The notes under the pieces: generated by a model
What the model was told of the DNA's origin: nothing
Database searches by the model: none
The model's input: only the letters and a program-made list of their open reading frames with translations
Translations under genes and position numbers: made by a program
Part shown: one piece after another, positions 1-7,677 of the stretch
Numbering within the stretch: the first letter of the stretch is position 1
How the letters are laid out: each line of letters starts with the position of its first letter
DNA from: Actinomycetes bacterium
Lineage (GTDB): Bacteria; Actinomycetota; Aquicultoria; CAJVYJ01
DNA: 10,277 nucleotides
Reading direction: 5' to 3'
NCBI GenBank assembly: GCA_030597945.1
Contig: JAUVQW010000034.1
Location: 1 to 10,277 of the forward strand

Positions 1-102
1 AGTGATCTTAAGAAACTGTTTTCCGCCTTTGGAACAAAAAAAGAGGGAAGCAGCTCGGCGTGTGGTAGTTGTACTTCATCGTCTTGTAGCTCTTGTTCAT
101 AA
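1..102 (+). CDS. C-terminal tail of an FmdB-family zinc-ribbon protein (5' partial)
   Basis: Frame 1 is open from the first base to a TAA at 100-102, giving the last 33 residues of a protein that begins outside the window. The tail reads KKLFSAFG, then a Ser/Gly stretch, then a CGSC...CSSC cluster (CxxC-x4-CxxC, with Cys at visible residues 21, 24, 29 and 32). FmdB-type putative regulatory proteins are short: an N-terminal zinc ribbon followed by a 'LFSAF' segment and a low-complexity Ser/Cys tail, and this matches that end. The zinc ribbon itself is not visible, so the family call rests on the tail alone. The cellular role of FmdB-like proteins is poorly defined. No terminator hairpin is visible after the stop, and the next gene begins 95 bases downstream on the same strand. 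Confidence 0.6.
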   Translation, partial: SDLKKLFSAFGTKKEGSSSACGSCTSSSCSSCS

Positions 103-145
103 GACGCCTCTCCCATCCCATCCTTATACTTATTGATCTTAGCAG

Positions 146-175
146 TTGATTTACAAGTCTATCATTAGTTATAGT
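146..175 (+). promoter_or_regulatory. possible promoter for the glycosylase-tsa genes
   Basis: TTGATT (146-151) and TATAGT (170-175) are separated by 18 bases in the 95-base gap before the uracil-DNA glycosylase gene. Both boxes resemble sigma-70-type elements. This would place the start of transcription about 15-20 bases before the ATG. The region is AT-rich, so a chance match is quite possible. Confidence 0.35.
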
Positions 176-197
176 TAAGTCGTCTGCTAGGAGGTAT

Positions 198-845
198 ATG
201 CCATTACAGCGATCACTTTCAGAGATCTCGGATCTTGACGAATTAAAGAACAACTTAGATGATTGCGGGCGCTGTTCTTTAAGCGGTTCGAGGACAAATC
301 TGGTATTTGGAAATGGTGATCCAAACGCGTCGCTCATGTTTGTCGGTGAAGCCCCGGGTTTTTATGAGGATCAAAAAGGTGAGCCTTTTGTCGGGGCGGC
401 CGGAAAACTCCTCGATCAACTATTAAAGCAGATTTTGGGCCTGAATCGAAGCAATGTCTATATTGCTAATGTCTTAAAGTGCAGACCTCCAGAGAACAGG
501 GATCCAAAACCAGAAGAGATCAGTGCATGTAAGCCGTTTATGTTGCGTCAAATAGAGATAGTCGACCCCTTAATTGTCGTCACTCTTGGTAATTTTTCCA
601 CTCGCCTGTTATTGGATAGGACCGTTTTTATCTCAAAGATCCATGGAGAGCCGATAATCATAAATAATAGACGGGTATTTCCTGTCTATCATCCGGCTGC
701 CGCGTTATATGCGACTAAGACAAAAGAGCTTTTGATCGAGGACTTTAAGAAACTTGGTGATCTGCTAATAGAGGCCGATCGCGATATCGAAAGAGAACAA
801 AATAGCAAAGAAAATAAAGGCGAAGAACAGCTCGATCTTTTTTAG
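198..845 (+). CDS. family 4 (UdgA-type) uracil-DNA glycosylase with 4Fe-4S cluster
   Basis: Excises uracil from DNA after cytosine deamination or dUMP misincorporation, the first step of base-excision repair. Four cysteines at residues 23, 26, 95 and 111 are spaced as the iron-sulfur ligands of family 4 enzymes (CGRC near the N-terminus, then KCRPP and ACKP). Motif 1, GEAPG, lies at about 50-54, followed by the EDQKGEPFVG segment. The HPAA motif with the catalytic-loop His lies at about 165. The 215-residue length is normal. The ATG at 198 follows AGGAGG (189-194) at a short 3-base spacing. After the catalytic domain comes a charged, probably disordered linker (about 193-210) ending in QLDLF, which matches the bacterial beta-clamp-binding consensus. 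The stop (TAG) is 31 bases before tsaE, so cotranscription is likely. Confidence 0.93.
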   Translation: MPLQRSLSEISDLDELKNNLDDCGRCSLSGSRTNLVFGNGDPNASLMFVGEAPGFYEDQKGEPFVGAAGKLLDQLLKQILGLNRSNVYIANVLKCRPPENRDPKPEEISACKPFMLRQIEIVDPLIVVTLGNFSTRLLLDRTVFISKIHGEPIIINNRRVFPVYHPAAALYATKTKELLIEDFKKLGDLLIEADRDIEREQNSKENKGEEQLDLF

Positions 846-876
846 ATGTGTCTATAGGCTTTACTAATGAGGTATA

Positions 877-1386
877 TTGCCAAAATCACTTGAATTGATG
901 ACGGTTTCAGTAAGTGAAACACAGGAGCTAGCCGAAAAGATCGGCGGATCATTAAAAGAGGGAGATATTATCTTGCTAACAGGTGATCTTGGTGCTGGCA
1001 AGACCTCTTTTACTATCGGGCTTGCAAAAGGTTTAGGTATCAAAGAGCTTGTAAGTAGTCCCACATATACGATCGTCAATGAGTACTGCGGAAGGCATCC
1101 TGTTTACCATTTAGATCTCTACAGGCTGGAAACACTAGAAGAGATGGAAGTGATTGGTTATGAAGAATATTATTATGGAAAGGGCATAACTGTCGTGGAA
1201 TGGGGAGACAAGATCTCAGCTAGTCTTCCCGACGACTATCTCGGAGTCAGTTTTAAAAGAACGGTTGATAATGAAAACAGCAGACACTTGATCTTTAAAG
1301 GTAGTTCTGCGAAGTTCGACGGACAGATTCAAAGTATTAGTAATATGGCTAAAGAGATCGGGCTATTGATCATAAAAGATGCCTGA
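877..1386 (+). CDS. tsaE: TsaE, tRNA t6A37 synthesis ATPase
   Basis: P-loop ATPase that works with TsaB and TsaD in forming N6-threonylcarbamoyladenosine at position 37 of ANN-decoding tRNAs; it is needed for TsaBD turnover. The Walker A motif GDLGAGKTS is at about 36-44, the family signature SPTYT at about 61-65, HLDLYR at about 78-83 and VEWGD at about 107-111. The length of 169 residues is typical. I chose the TTG at 877 because TGAGG (868-872) lies 4 bases upstream; the in-frame ATG at 898 has no Shine-Dalgarno sequence but would still give a whole domain. The gene ends in two TGA codons in a row (1384-1389). Its last 8 bases overlap the start of tsaB, which suggests translational coupling. 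Confidence 0.95.
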   Translation: MPKSLELMTVSVSETQELAEKIGGSLKEGDIILLTGDLGAGKTSFTIGLAKGLGIKELVSSPTYTIVNEYCGRHPVYHLDLYRLETLEEMEVIGYEEYYYGKGITVVEWGDKISASLPDDYLGVSFKRTVDNENSRHLIFKGSSAKFDGQIQSISNMAKEIGLLIIKDA

Positions 1387-2125
1387 TGAGAAAGGTAAAA
1401 AAATAATAATCGATGAAACGAGCAAGATTCTCGCTCTAGACACTTCATCAGACTACCTTAGTATCGCTCTTTCAAAGGGAGACAAGATACTTAACAATGT
1501 CCATTTGGAAGCTCCAAGGGATCATCTTGCCAAACTACTGCCGATGATCGATGAACTATTAAATGCGGCGGCGGTAAATTTATTGGAAATCGACGTAATC
1601 CTCGTTGGCACGGGCCCCGGTTCTTTTACCGGTTTAAGGATCGGTGTAGCCACAGCGGAAGGACTTGCTCAAAGTCTAAACAAGAATATCATTGGTATCT
1701 CCAGCCTTGATGCGATTGCAAGAGGTATTGAAAGAGATCAGGAGCATAAATACGAAGGAATTGTATGTACGGTAGTGGATGCCAAGAGAAAGGAAATATA
1801 CGCTAAGATCTTTAAGCAGGGCGAGAGCGACAGCGTTCCCCAGGTCTTAGATCCTGTCGATCTTGGAAATATTCTAAAAAGATATGAAGAACGGGTTGTC
1901 TTAGCAGGCGATGGACTGCTTTTATATGGTGATCTTTTTAAAGAATCATTAGGAGAAAGGGCTGTTTTTGCGAGAAAAGAACTTTGGTATCCTAAGGCGA
2001 CTCTGCTTGTCGGCCTATCTCTAAAGAAGCGGGCGACCCTTGCCTATCGGAATGTTCGGCCCATTTATATTAGGAAATCCGAAGCGGAGGAGAGATTAAA
2101 ACGGCTAAATCGATCTCAAAAATAA
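1379..2125 (+). CDS. tsaB: TsaB, scaffold partner of the t6A37 complex
   Basis: ASKHA-fold protein that dimerises with TsaD and recruits TsaE for threonylcarbamoyl transfer to tRNA. Family signs are ILALDTSS (about 17-24), the long conserved GTGPGSFTGLRIG segment (about 78-89) and the RPIYIRKSEAE-like C-terminal segment near 228-237. The product has 248 residues, slightly longer than usual because about 16 mostly polar residues precede the first beta strand. No better start is visible, and the ATG at 1379 overlaps tsaE by 8 bases, so it is probably read by coupling. Its 3' end carries a GGAGG that looks like the ribosome binding site for rimI. Confidence 0.93.
   Translation: MPDEKGKKIIIDETSKILALDTSSDYLSIALSKGDKILNNVHLEAPRDHLAKLLPMIDELLNAAAVNLLEIDVILVGTGPGSFTGLRIGVATAEGLAQSLNKNIIGISSLDAIARGIERDQEHKYEGIVCTVVDAKRKEIYAKIFKQGESDSVPQVLDPVDLGNILKRYEERVVLAGDGLLLYGDLFKESLGERAVFARKELWYPKATLLVGLSLKKRATLAYRNVRPIYIRKSEAEERLKRLNRSQK
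2086..2097 (+). promoter_or_regulatory. strong Shine-Dalgarno placed before an AUU codon (possible true rimI start)
   Basis: GGAGG (2086-2090) inside the end of tsaB sits 4 bases before ATT (2095-2097), which is in frame with rimI. The same 4-base spacing is seen before the TTG of rpmH and the TTG of tsaE. Starting here adds 13 residues, including ITIELM, which corresponds to the first beta strand that GNAT proteins normally have. Between the upstream in-frame TAG (2071-2073) and TTG 2134 there is no ATG, GTG or TTG in this frame. The use of AUU is an inference. Confidence 0.5.
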
Positions 2126-2133
2126 CGATCGAA

Positions 2134-2580
2134 TTGATGCAAAAAAACCATCTCGATGAAGTTGTCGCTATTGAGACCCGGTCTTTTCCAACACCGTGGA
2201 CGAAGTCGTCATTCGAAAGCCATCTGGAACATCCGGAATTCGCCTATTATCTGGTAGCTCTAGATAACGAAAAGGTCATTGGTTATGCGGGACTATTTTT
2301 CGGCGGTGACCAAGGCCAGATAACTAATATCTCAATCAGTCAGACATATCATCGGCAAGGGATAGGTTCGCGCCTGCTTAGATCGATTATCGAATTTTCT
2401 ATTGCCAAGGGTATCGTCCATCTAAGCCTGGAAGTTAGGACAGACAATAAATCTGCCCAGAATCTTTATAGTAAATTCGGATTCAAAATAGTGGGAACAA
2501 GAAAAGGATATTACCAAGAGACGGGTGAAGACGCTTATGTGATGTGTTTATTTGATCTTCAAGGTGAGGATGATCAGTGA
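2134..2580 (+). CDS. rimI: RimI-type GNAT acetyltransferase
   Basis: GNAT-fold N-alpha-acetyltransferase; in E. coli RimI acetylates ribosomal protein S18, and in Actinobacteria the gene is embedded in the tsa cluster. Visible motifs, numbered from TTG 2134, are FPTPW (about 18-22), the acetyl-CoA pyrophosphate loop RQGIG (about 74-78), LEVR (about 99-102), N105 followed by A-NLY, and GF at about 116-117, ending in YVMCL. The coordinates use the first conventional start: TTG 2134, immediately followed by ATG 2137. Neither has a Shine-Dalgarno sequence, and both would remove the first beta strand. A start at ATT 2095 behind GGAGG would give 161 residues and a complete fold, so the true 5' end may lie inside tsaB. 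The stop (TGA) is 31 bases before tsaD. Confidence 0.92.
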   Translation: MMQKNHLDEVVAIETRSFPTPWTKSSFESHLEHPEFAYYLVALDNEKVIGYAGLFFGGDQGQITNISISQTYHRQGIGSRLLRSIIEFSIAKGIVHLSLEVRTDNKSAQNLYSKFGFKIVGTRKGYYQETGEDAYVMCLFDLQGEDDQ

Positions 2581-2611
2581 AAAGGCAGGTCATGTCATTT
2601 AAGGAAAGAAA

Positions 2612-3616
2612 TTGGTAAAAATACTGGCGATTGAGACATCTTGTGATGAGACGGCCGCGGCGGTAGTCGAAGATGGAAGAAAGATACTTTCAAACGTTGT
2701 TGCCTCTCAGGTTGATCTTCATAAGCGATTTGGCGGTGTAGTTCCCGAGATTGCCAGCCGCAGCCACCAGGAAGTGATCAATCCGGTCATAAAAGAAGCT
2801 CTAGAGACGACCGGTCTGGAATATTCAGCTCTTGATGCCCTAGCGGTTACCCTTGGTCCGGGGCTTCCCGGAGCTCTTATTGTCGGGGTTGCTACAGCTA
2901 AAGCTATCGCCTACGCAATAAAAAAACCCTTGATAGGCGTAAATCACCTAGAAGGGCATCTCTTCGCCAACTACTTGCAACACCCGCAAGTAAAAACGCC
3001 TCTGATTGCTTTAATCGTTTCGGGTGGGCACACTCTACTAGCTTACGTAAAAGACTGGGGGGAATATGAGGTATTGGGTCAGACATTAGATGACGCGGCG
3101 GGTGAGGCTTTTGACAAGATCGCTAAGTTTTTAGGAATGGGATACCCGGGGGGCGCGGTCCTTAGTAAGATGGCTGAAACCGGAGATCCAAGGGCTATCG
3201 ATTTTCCGCGGGCGATGATGGGAAGCGGCGATTTTAATTTCTCTCTATCAGGGCTAAAGACCGCGGTGATAAATTATATTACAAAGAATAAGGAATCTAT
3301 TACGGATGATGACCTTCCTGATATTTGCGCCAGCTTTGAAGCGGCTATCGTCGATGTACAAGTATCAAAGAGCATAAAAGCGGCCAAGAGCAGAAATGTC
3401 GGCACGCTTATATTGGCCGGAGGCGTCGCCGCTAATAATAGGCTAAGATCGGAACTCGAGAAAGCTTCAAAGAGCTCAAATATAAAGTTTTTCTATCCCT
3501 CGATCTCGTTATGCACAGACAATGCCGCCATGATAGCTTCGGCGGCATACTTTCACTACCTGCGCAAAGACTTTTTAACGCTTGCCGTTGAGTCTCAACC
3601 GAACATGGGTCTTTAA
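2612..3616 (+). CDS. tsaD: TsaD, tRNA threonylcarbamoyltransferase catalytic subunit
   Basis: Kae1/TsaD ASKHA-fold enzyme that transfers the threonylcarbamoyl group from threonylcarbamoyl-AMP to A37 of tRNA, as the catalytic subunit of TsaBD(E). The protein starts KILAIETSCDETA. The metal-binding NHLEGH motif is at about 111-116 (His112 and His116), the VSGGHT loop at about 137-141, the D-AGEAFDK segment at about 161-169, LAGGVAANN at about 268-276 and CTDNAAM with the third metal ligand Asp at about 301-307. The length of 334 residues is normal. The TTG at 2612 follows AAGG (2601-2604) and places the conserved start exactly, so it is preferred. Together with tsaB and tsaE upstream, only tsaC/ywlC is missing for a full t6A pathway in the window. 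Confidence 0.97.
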   Translation: MVKILAIETSCDETAAAVVEDGRKILSNVVASQVDLHKRFGGVVPEIASRSHQEVINPVIKEALETTGLEYSALDALAVTLGPGLPGALIVGVATAKAIAYAIKKPLIGVNHLEGHLFANYLQHPQVKTPLIALIVSGGHTLLAYVKDWGEYEVLGQTLDDAAGEAFDKIAKFLGMGYPGGAVLSKMAETGDPRAIDFPRAMMGSGDFNFSLSGLKTAVINYITKNKESITDDDLPDICASFEAAIVDVQVSKSIKAAKSRNVGTLILAGGVAANNRLRSELEKASKSSNIKFFYPSISLCTDNAAMIASAAYFHYLRKDFLTLAVESQPNMGL

Positions 3617-3642
3617 CTGCCGCTTACCTAGTTGTTATTAAT

Positions 3643-3703
3643 TGTGGAAAATGTGGAAAAAACTGTTAATAACAGCTCAGAGCTATTAGATGGTTGTGGA
3701 AAA
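3643..3703 (+). repeat. three identical TGTGGAAAA nonamers (DnaA-box-like) around palindromes
   Basis: The nonamer occurs at 3643-3651, 3652-3660 (directly abutting) and 3695-3703, all in the same orientation. Its complement TTTTCCACA differs at one base from the classical DnaA box TTATCCACA. Between the copies lie a perfect palindrome CTGTTA-A-TAACAG (3663-3675) and AGCTC-A-GAGCT (3674-3684). None is followed by a T-run, so this is not an intrinsic terminator of tsaD. DnaA binding is an inference. Confidence 0.5.
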
Positions 3704-3757
3704 TCGATCTCTGATCCCACTGATCAAATTAAGAGAAAAAAAGCTGATATTTTTTCA

Positions 3758-3786
3758 TTGATTTTAATGTTTGGTTAGTGTAGGAT
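3758..3786 (+). promoter_or_regulatory. sigma-70-like promoter of groESL
   Basis: TTGATT (3758-3763) and TAGGAT (3781-3786) are 17 bases apart in an AT-rich stretch. The predicted transcription start falls in the left arm of the CIRCE element just downstream, the usual geometry for HrcA repression. Confidence 0.65.
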
Positions 3787-3790
3787 ATTC

Positions 3791-3815
3791 TAGCACTCGA
3801 CCAAGTAGAGTGCCA
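3791..3815 (+). promoter_or_regulatory. CIRCE operator (HrcA binding site)
   Basis: TAGCACTC (3791-3798), a 9-base spacer and GAGTGCCA (3808-3815) match the CIRCE consensus TTAGCACTC-N9-GAGTGCTAA, except for one C in place of T in the right arm and the outermost left base. Spacer length is exact, and the site lies between the promoter and groES. HrcA bound here would repress groESL until heat or protein-folding stress. The hrcA gene itself is not in the window. Confidence 0.93.
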
Positions 3816-3838
3816 GGTAAGATATAAGGAGGGTTGAA

Positions 3839-4123
3839 ATGAAGTTGAAACCATTAGGAGACCGAGTCGTAGTCAAGTCGGTCGAGAGCGAACAGACTAC
3901 AAAAAGCGGAATTGTACTTCCGGACACTGCCCAAGAAAAACCCCAAGAAGGTAACGTGGTCGCAGTCGGAACCGGAAAGTATGAAGACGGGAAGAAAGTC
4001 GATCTTGAGGTAAAAGTTGGAGACAAGATTATTTATTCAAAGTATGGTCCGACAGAGGTAAAAGTCGAAGGTGAAGAGTATCTTATTCTTAGTGAAAAAG
4101 ACATTCTAGCAATTATCGGCTAA
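3839..4123 (+). CDS. groES: GroES, 10 kDa co-chaperonin
   Basis: Heptameric lid of the GroEL chaperonin. The N-terminal [11 protein letters not shown] strand is at about 3-13. The mobile loop spans about 16-34 and contains the hydrophobic IVLP contact with GroEL at about 25-28. [11 protein letters not shown] is at about 60-70 and the C-terminal [15 protein letters not shown] segment follows. The length of 94 residues is standard. AAGGAGGG (3826-3833) sits 5 bases before the ATG. The gene stands alone behind the CIRCE-controlled promoter, with groEL 39 bases downstream in the same transcript. Confidence 0.98.
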   Translation: MKLKPLGDRVVVKSVESEQTTKSGIVLPDTAQEKPQEGNVVAVGTGKYEDGKKVDLEVKVGDKIIYSKYGPTEVKVEGEEYLILSEKDILAIIG

Positions 4124-4132
4124 TTAAAATAA

Positions 4133-5794
<1,662 letters not shown>

Positions 5795-5818
5795 GAGATC
5801 AAGCATAAAAGTACTGCT

Positions 5819-5848
5819 AACGGGGCCTACATTGGCCCCGTTTTTTTT
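5819..5848 (+). terminator. rho-independent terminator of groESL
   Basis: AACGGGGCC (5819-5827), a 6-base loop and GGCCCCGTT (5834-5842) form a perfect 9-bp GC-rich stem that runs into eight T residues (5841-5848). It lies 25 bases after the groEL stop. The convergent PAP2 gene ends at 5881, so the hairpin separates the two converging transcripts. Confidence 0.95.
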
Positions 5849-5880
5849 ACAATCAATCTAAAAATTCTTTCGAAAGGCAA

Positions 5881-6534
5881 TTACTGGAAATGACCGTGAT
5901 CTTTCTTCTTTAATATGTAAAAAAAGAGAATCGTCAAAAACACACACCAGGCAGATCCTAAGAACAGGCCACCGATGACGTCACTTAAGTAGTGAGCCCC
6001 CAGATAGATACGGCTAAGACCGATAAGGATTATTGATACTAACAAAAAAGAGGCGGCGGCAATCCGAAGGCGCCCTCTTAGATCAATAATTATTATTACC
6101 AATAAAAATCCATAAACGCTGGAGCTAAGGACAGAATGGCCGCTTGGAAAAGAGAAACCCCCCATCTCAATTGGGACAAAGCCGATAATCGCTGCGTCTG
6201 GTCTGGGTCTTGATATAAGAGATTTTAAGGGATCGATCATTAGGACGGAAGCAATAGAGATCATTAGAAAGATAGCCTCGACTCTCTTATGTTGTTGCCA
6301 AAGAATGGCCGAAAAGACTATAGCTAATAGTCCAGCGATGGCAAAAGAGCCAAATGCCGTAATAAATTTAAAAGTTGTGGTAAGCCAAACGGGCCGCCAA
6401 AAAGAAAAAGCTCTGCTGATCCTGATATCCAGATCGGTGATCACAGGCTCTTTTATTATCGATGCCAGAAAGATGAACAAAGCTAAAATAAAGAGGCCAA
6501 TGGCGGCAAGAAAAATATTTTGTCGGTCGCTCAC
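5881..6534 (-). CDS. PAP2-family membrane phosphatase
   Basis: Integral membrane acid phosphatase of the type-2 phosphatidic acid phosphatase superfamily; members dephosphorylate lipid phosphates such as phosphatidate, phosphatidylglycerophosphate or undecaprenyl diphosphate. All three active-site motifs are intact: KSLISRPRP (K104-X6-R111-P112), PSGH (130-133, catalytic His133) and SR-x5-H-x3-D (S174, R175, H181, D185). About six hydrophobic segments are visible, near 7-27, 58-78, 86-101, 135-150, 157-173 and 186-208. The length of 217 residues is typical. The GTG at 6534 follows AGGAG (complement of 6541-6545) at a 6-base spacing. It starts 24 bases after the permease stop, so it probably belongs to that operon. 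The substrate cannot be told from the sequence; a role in undecaprenyl-phosphate recycling or phospholipid metabolism is possible. Confidence 0.92.
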   Translation of the reverse strand: MSDRQNIFLAAIGLFILALFIFLASIIKEPVITDLDIRISRAFSFWRPVWLTTTFKFITAFGSFAIAGLLAIVFSAILWQQHKRVEAIFLMISIASVLMIDPLKSLISRPRPDAAIIGFVPIEMGGFSFPSGHSVLSSSVYGFLLVIIIIDLRGRLRIAAASFLLVSIILIGLSRIYLGAHYLSDVIGGLFLGSAWCVFLTILFFYILKKKDHGHFQ

Positions 6535-6558
6535 TTGTTGCTCCTCTTTTTTTCATGA

Positions 6559-7626
6559 TCACTCATAATGTATTGCCTCGACAATATTGGAAGAAGCGGC
6601 GATCTGAGCTGGCAAAAGCGCTATTATGGTGGAAAAAATCAAAGCTATGAATGCGGAGACTGCAAGAGAAGACCAGGGGAAGACATAAGTGACGTCATAG
6701 CCGGTCAAAGTATGCATACTCTGAATTACGCTAATTGACATAAAGATACCAACTATCACACCTAGAAATAGTCCGATAGAGCCGGTGATCGAAGCCTCAA
6801 TTAAGATGATCTTTCTTATCTGCCATCTGGTTCCGCCGATCGCCTTCAATATCCCGATCTCTCTGGTCCGCTCCATAATATTCATCATCATCGTATTAAT
6901 TATGCCCACAGCGGCAACGATGACGGCGATCAAGGTGATAACGTTAAAAGCTGCAAAGGTTACATTGATCTGCTTGTTTATCATCGATTTAAACTCCTGG
7001 ATGTCTTCTATTTCGAGGCTTAGCTGATCACCGAATTGTTTCTCGATCCTTTTTGCGACCGTTCTTGGTCTTGCTTTTGAGTCTATCTTTATGCGAAATG
7101 AATTTACATCATCAAAACCGAAATATTTTTTCATATCGGAACGGGTTCCGACGATCACATCACCAGTCTCTCCACCAAAATCGATGATGATGCCGGCTAT
7201 GTTAAAGGAACGCTCGCCTTGGTCTGTTTTGATCTTGATCTCATCACCTTTACCAAGCCCTAGCCTGTTAGCCAGTACAGTTGAAAGAAAGACGGAGTCG
7301 CCTTTATCGAGCTCTTCCCAGCTCTGATCGCTCTTTCCCTCGACAAACTGTAACTCGGCCATCGGTCTAAAAGTTTCGGGTTCGATCGCCCTCCAAGTAT
7401 AGCGCTGGTCACCGACACGCACAAAAAAAAAGCGAACCGGTGAGACCGACTTAACCCCCTTAATCCCTTCAAACTCTTTTATATAACGCTTATCGATCGA
7501 TAGATCAAATGGTTCTCCGGCGACAAATACATCAGCACCGATCGATTTTTCAACCCATCTGTCGATACTGGCTTTAAAGCTGTCGGTAAGGCCACCCACG
7601 CTTAAGAGCATTGCCAGACTGATCAT
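6559..7626 (-). CDS. C-terminal module of a large FtsX/MacB-type ABC permease (downstream of an in-frame TGA)
   Basis: Second half of the exporter permease. It begins with a transmembrane helix around the first ATG, continues with an extracytoplasmic MacB_PCD-like domain (about residues 15-215 from that ATG), and ends with the FtsX core of three further helices, including the signature ERTREIGILKAIGGTR. The frame is open upstream to codon 7672-7674. The 16 residues before this ATG (NLSRTRGRTAATISAI) belong to the conserved linker and helix, so the ATG at 7624-7626 is inside a helix and is not a convincing start. No ribosome binding site is seen in front of it. This part and the N-terminal part share one frame, divided only by TGA at 7675-7677. 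Together they give 843 codons, the usual size for two-module permeases. Confidence 0.85.
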   Translation of the reverse strand: MISLAMLLSVGGLTDSFKASIDRWVEKSIGADVFVAGEPFDLSIDKRYIKEFEGIKGVKSVSPVRFFFVRVGDQRYTWRAIEPETFRPMAELQFVEGKSDQSWEELDKGDSVFLSTVLANRLGLGKGDEIKIKTDQGERSFNIAGIIIDFGGETGDVIVGTRSDMKKYFGFDDVNSFRIKIDSKARPRTVAKRIEKQFGDQLSLEIEDIQEFKSMINKQINVTFAAFNVITLIAVIVAAVGIINTMMMNIMERTREIGILKAIGGTRWQIRKIILIEASITGSIGLFLGVIVGIFMSISVIQSMHTLTGYDVTYVFPWSSLAVSAFIALIFSTIIALLPAQIAASSNIVEAIHYE

Positions 7627-7674
7627 AATCGCACTTATCGTTGCCGCAGTTCTACCCCTCGTTCTACTTAAATT

Positions 7675-7677
7675 TCA
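7675..7677 (-). other. in-frame TGA splitting the ABC permease
   Basis: On the minus strand the frame reads EGRLAS, TGA, NLSRTRGRTAAT with no shift. Relatives with two FtsX modules commonly read RLA-R-N-x-x-R-xx-R-TAAT across this junction, so the stop replaces what is usually Arg. One base change from CGA (or AGA) would explain it. TGA ends tsaE, rimI and this permease itself, so it is a normal stop in this genome. The event could be a nonsense mutation, a sequence error, or an in vivo split or readthrough. Confidence 0.85.

Noticed and set aside
3663..3684. Palindromes after tsaD as a rho-independent terminator
   Set aside because: Stems are short and there is no downstream T-run; they were kept only as part of the nonamer cluster.
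5867..5876. CTTTCGAAAG palindrome as terminator of the PAP2 operon
   Set aside because: The palindrome has no room for a loop and is AT-rich; the resulting stem would be too weak.
7675..7677. TGA reassigned to an amino acid, or selenocysteine insertion
   Set aside because: tsaE, rimI and the permease itself end at TGA with natural C-termini, Trp is written TGG throughout, and the position expects Arg, not Cys or Sec; no SECIS-like hairpin was evident.
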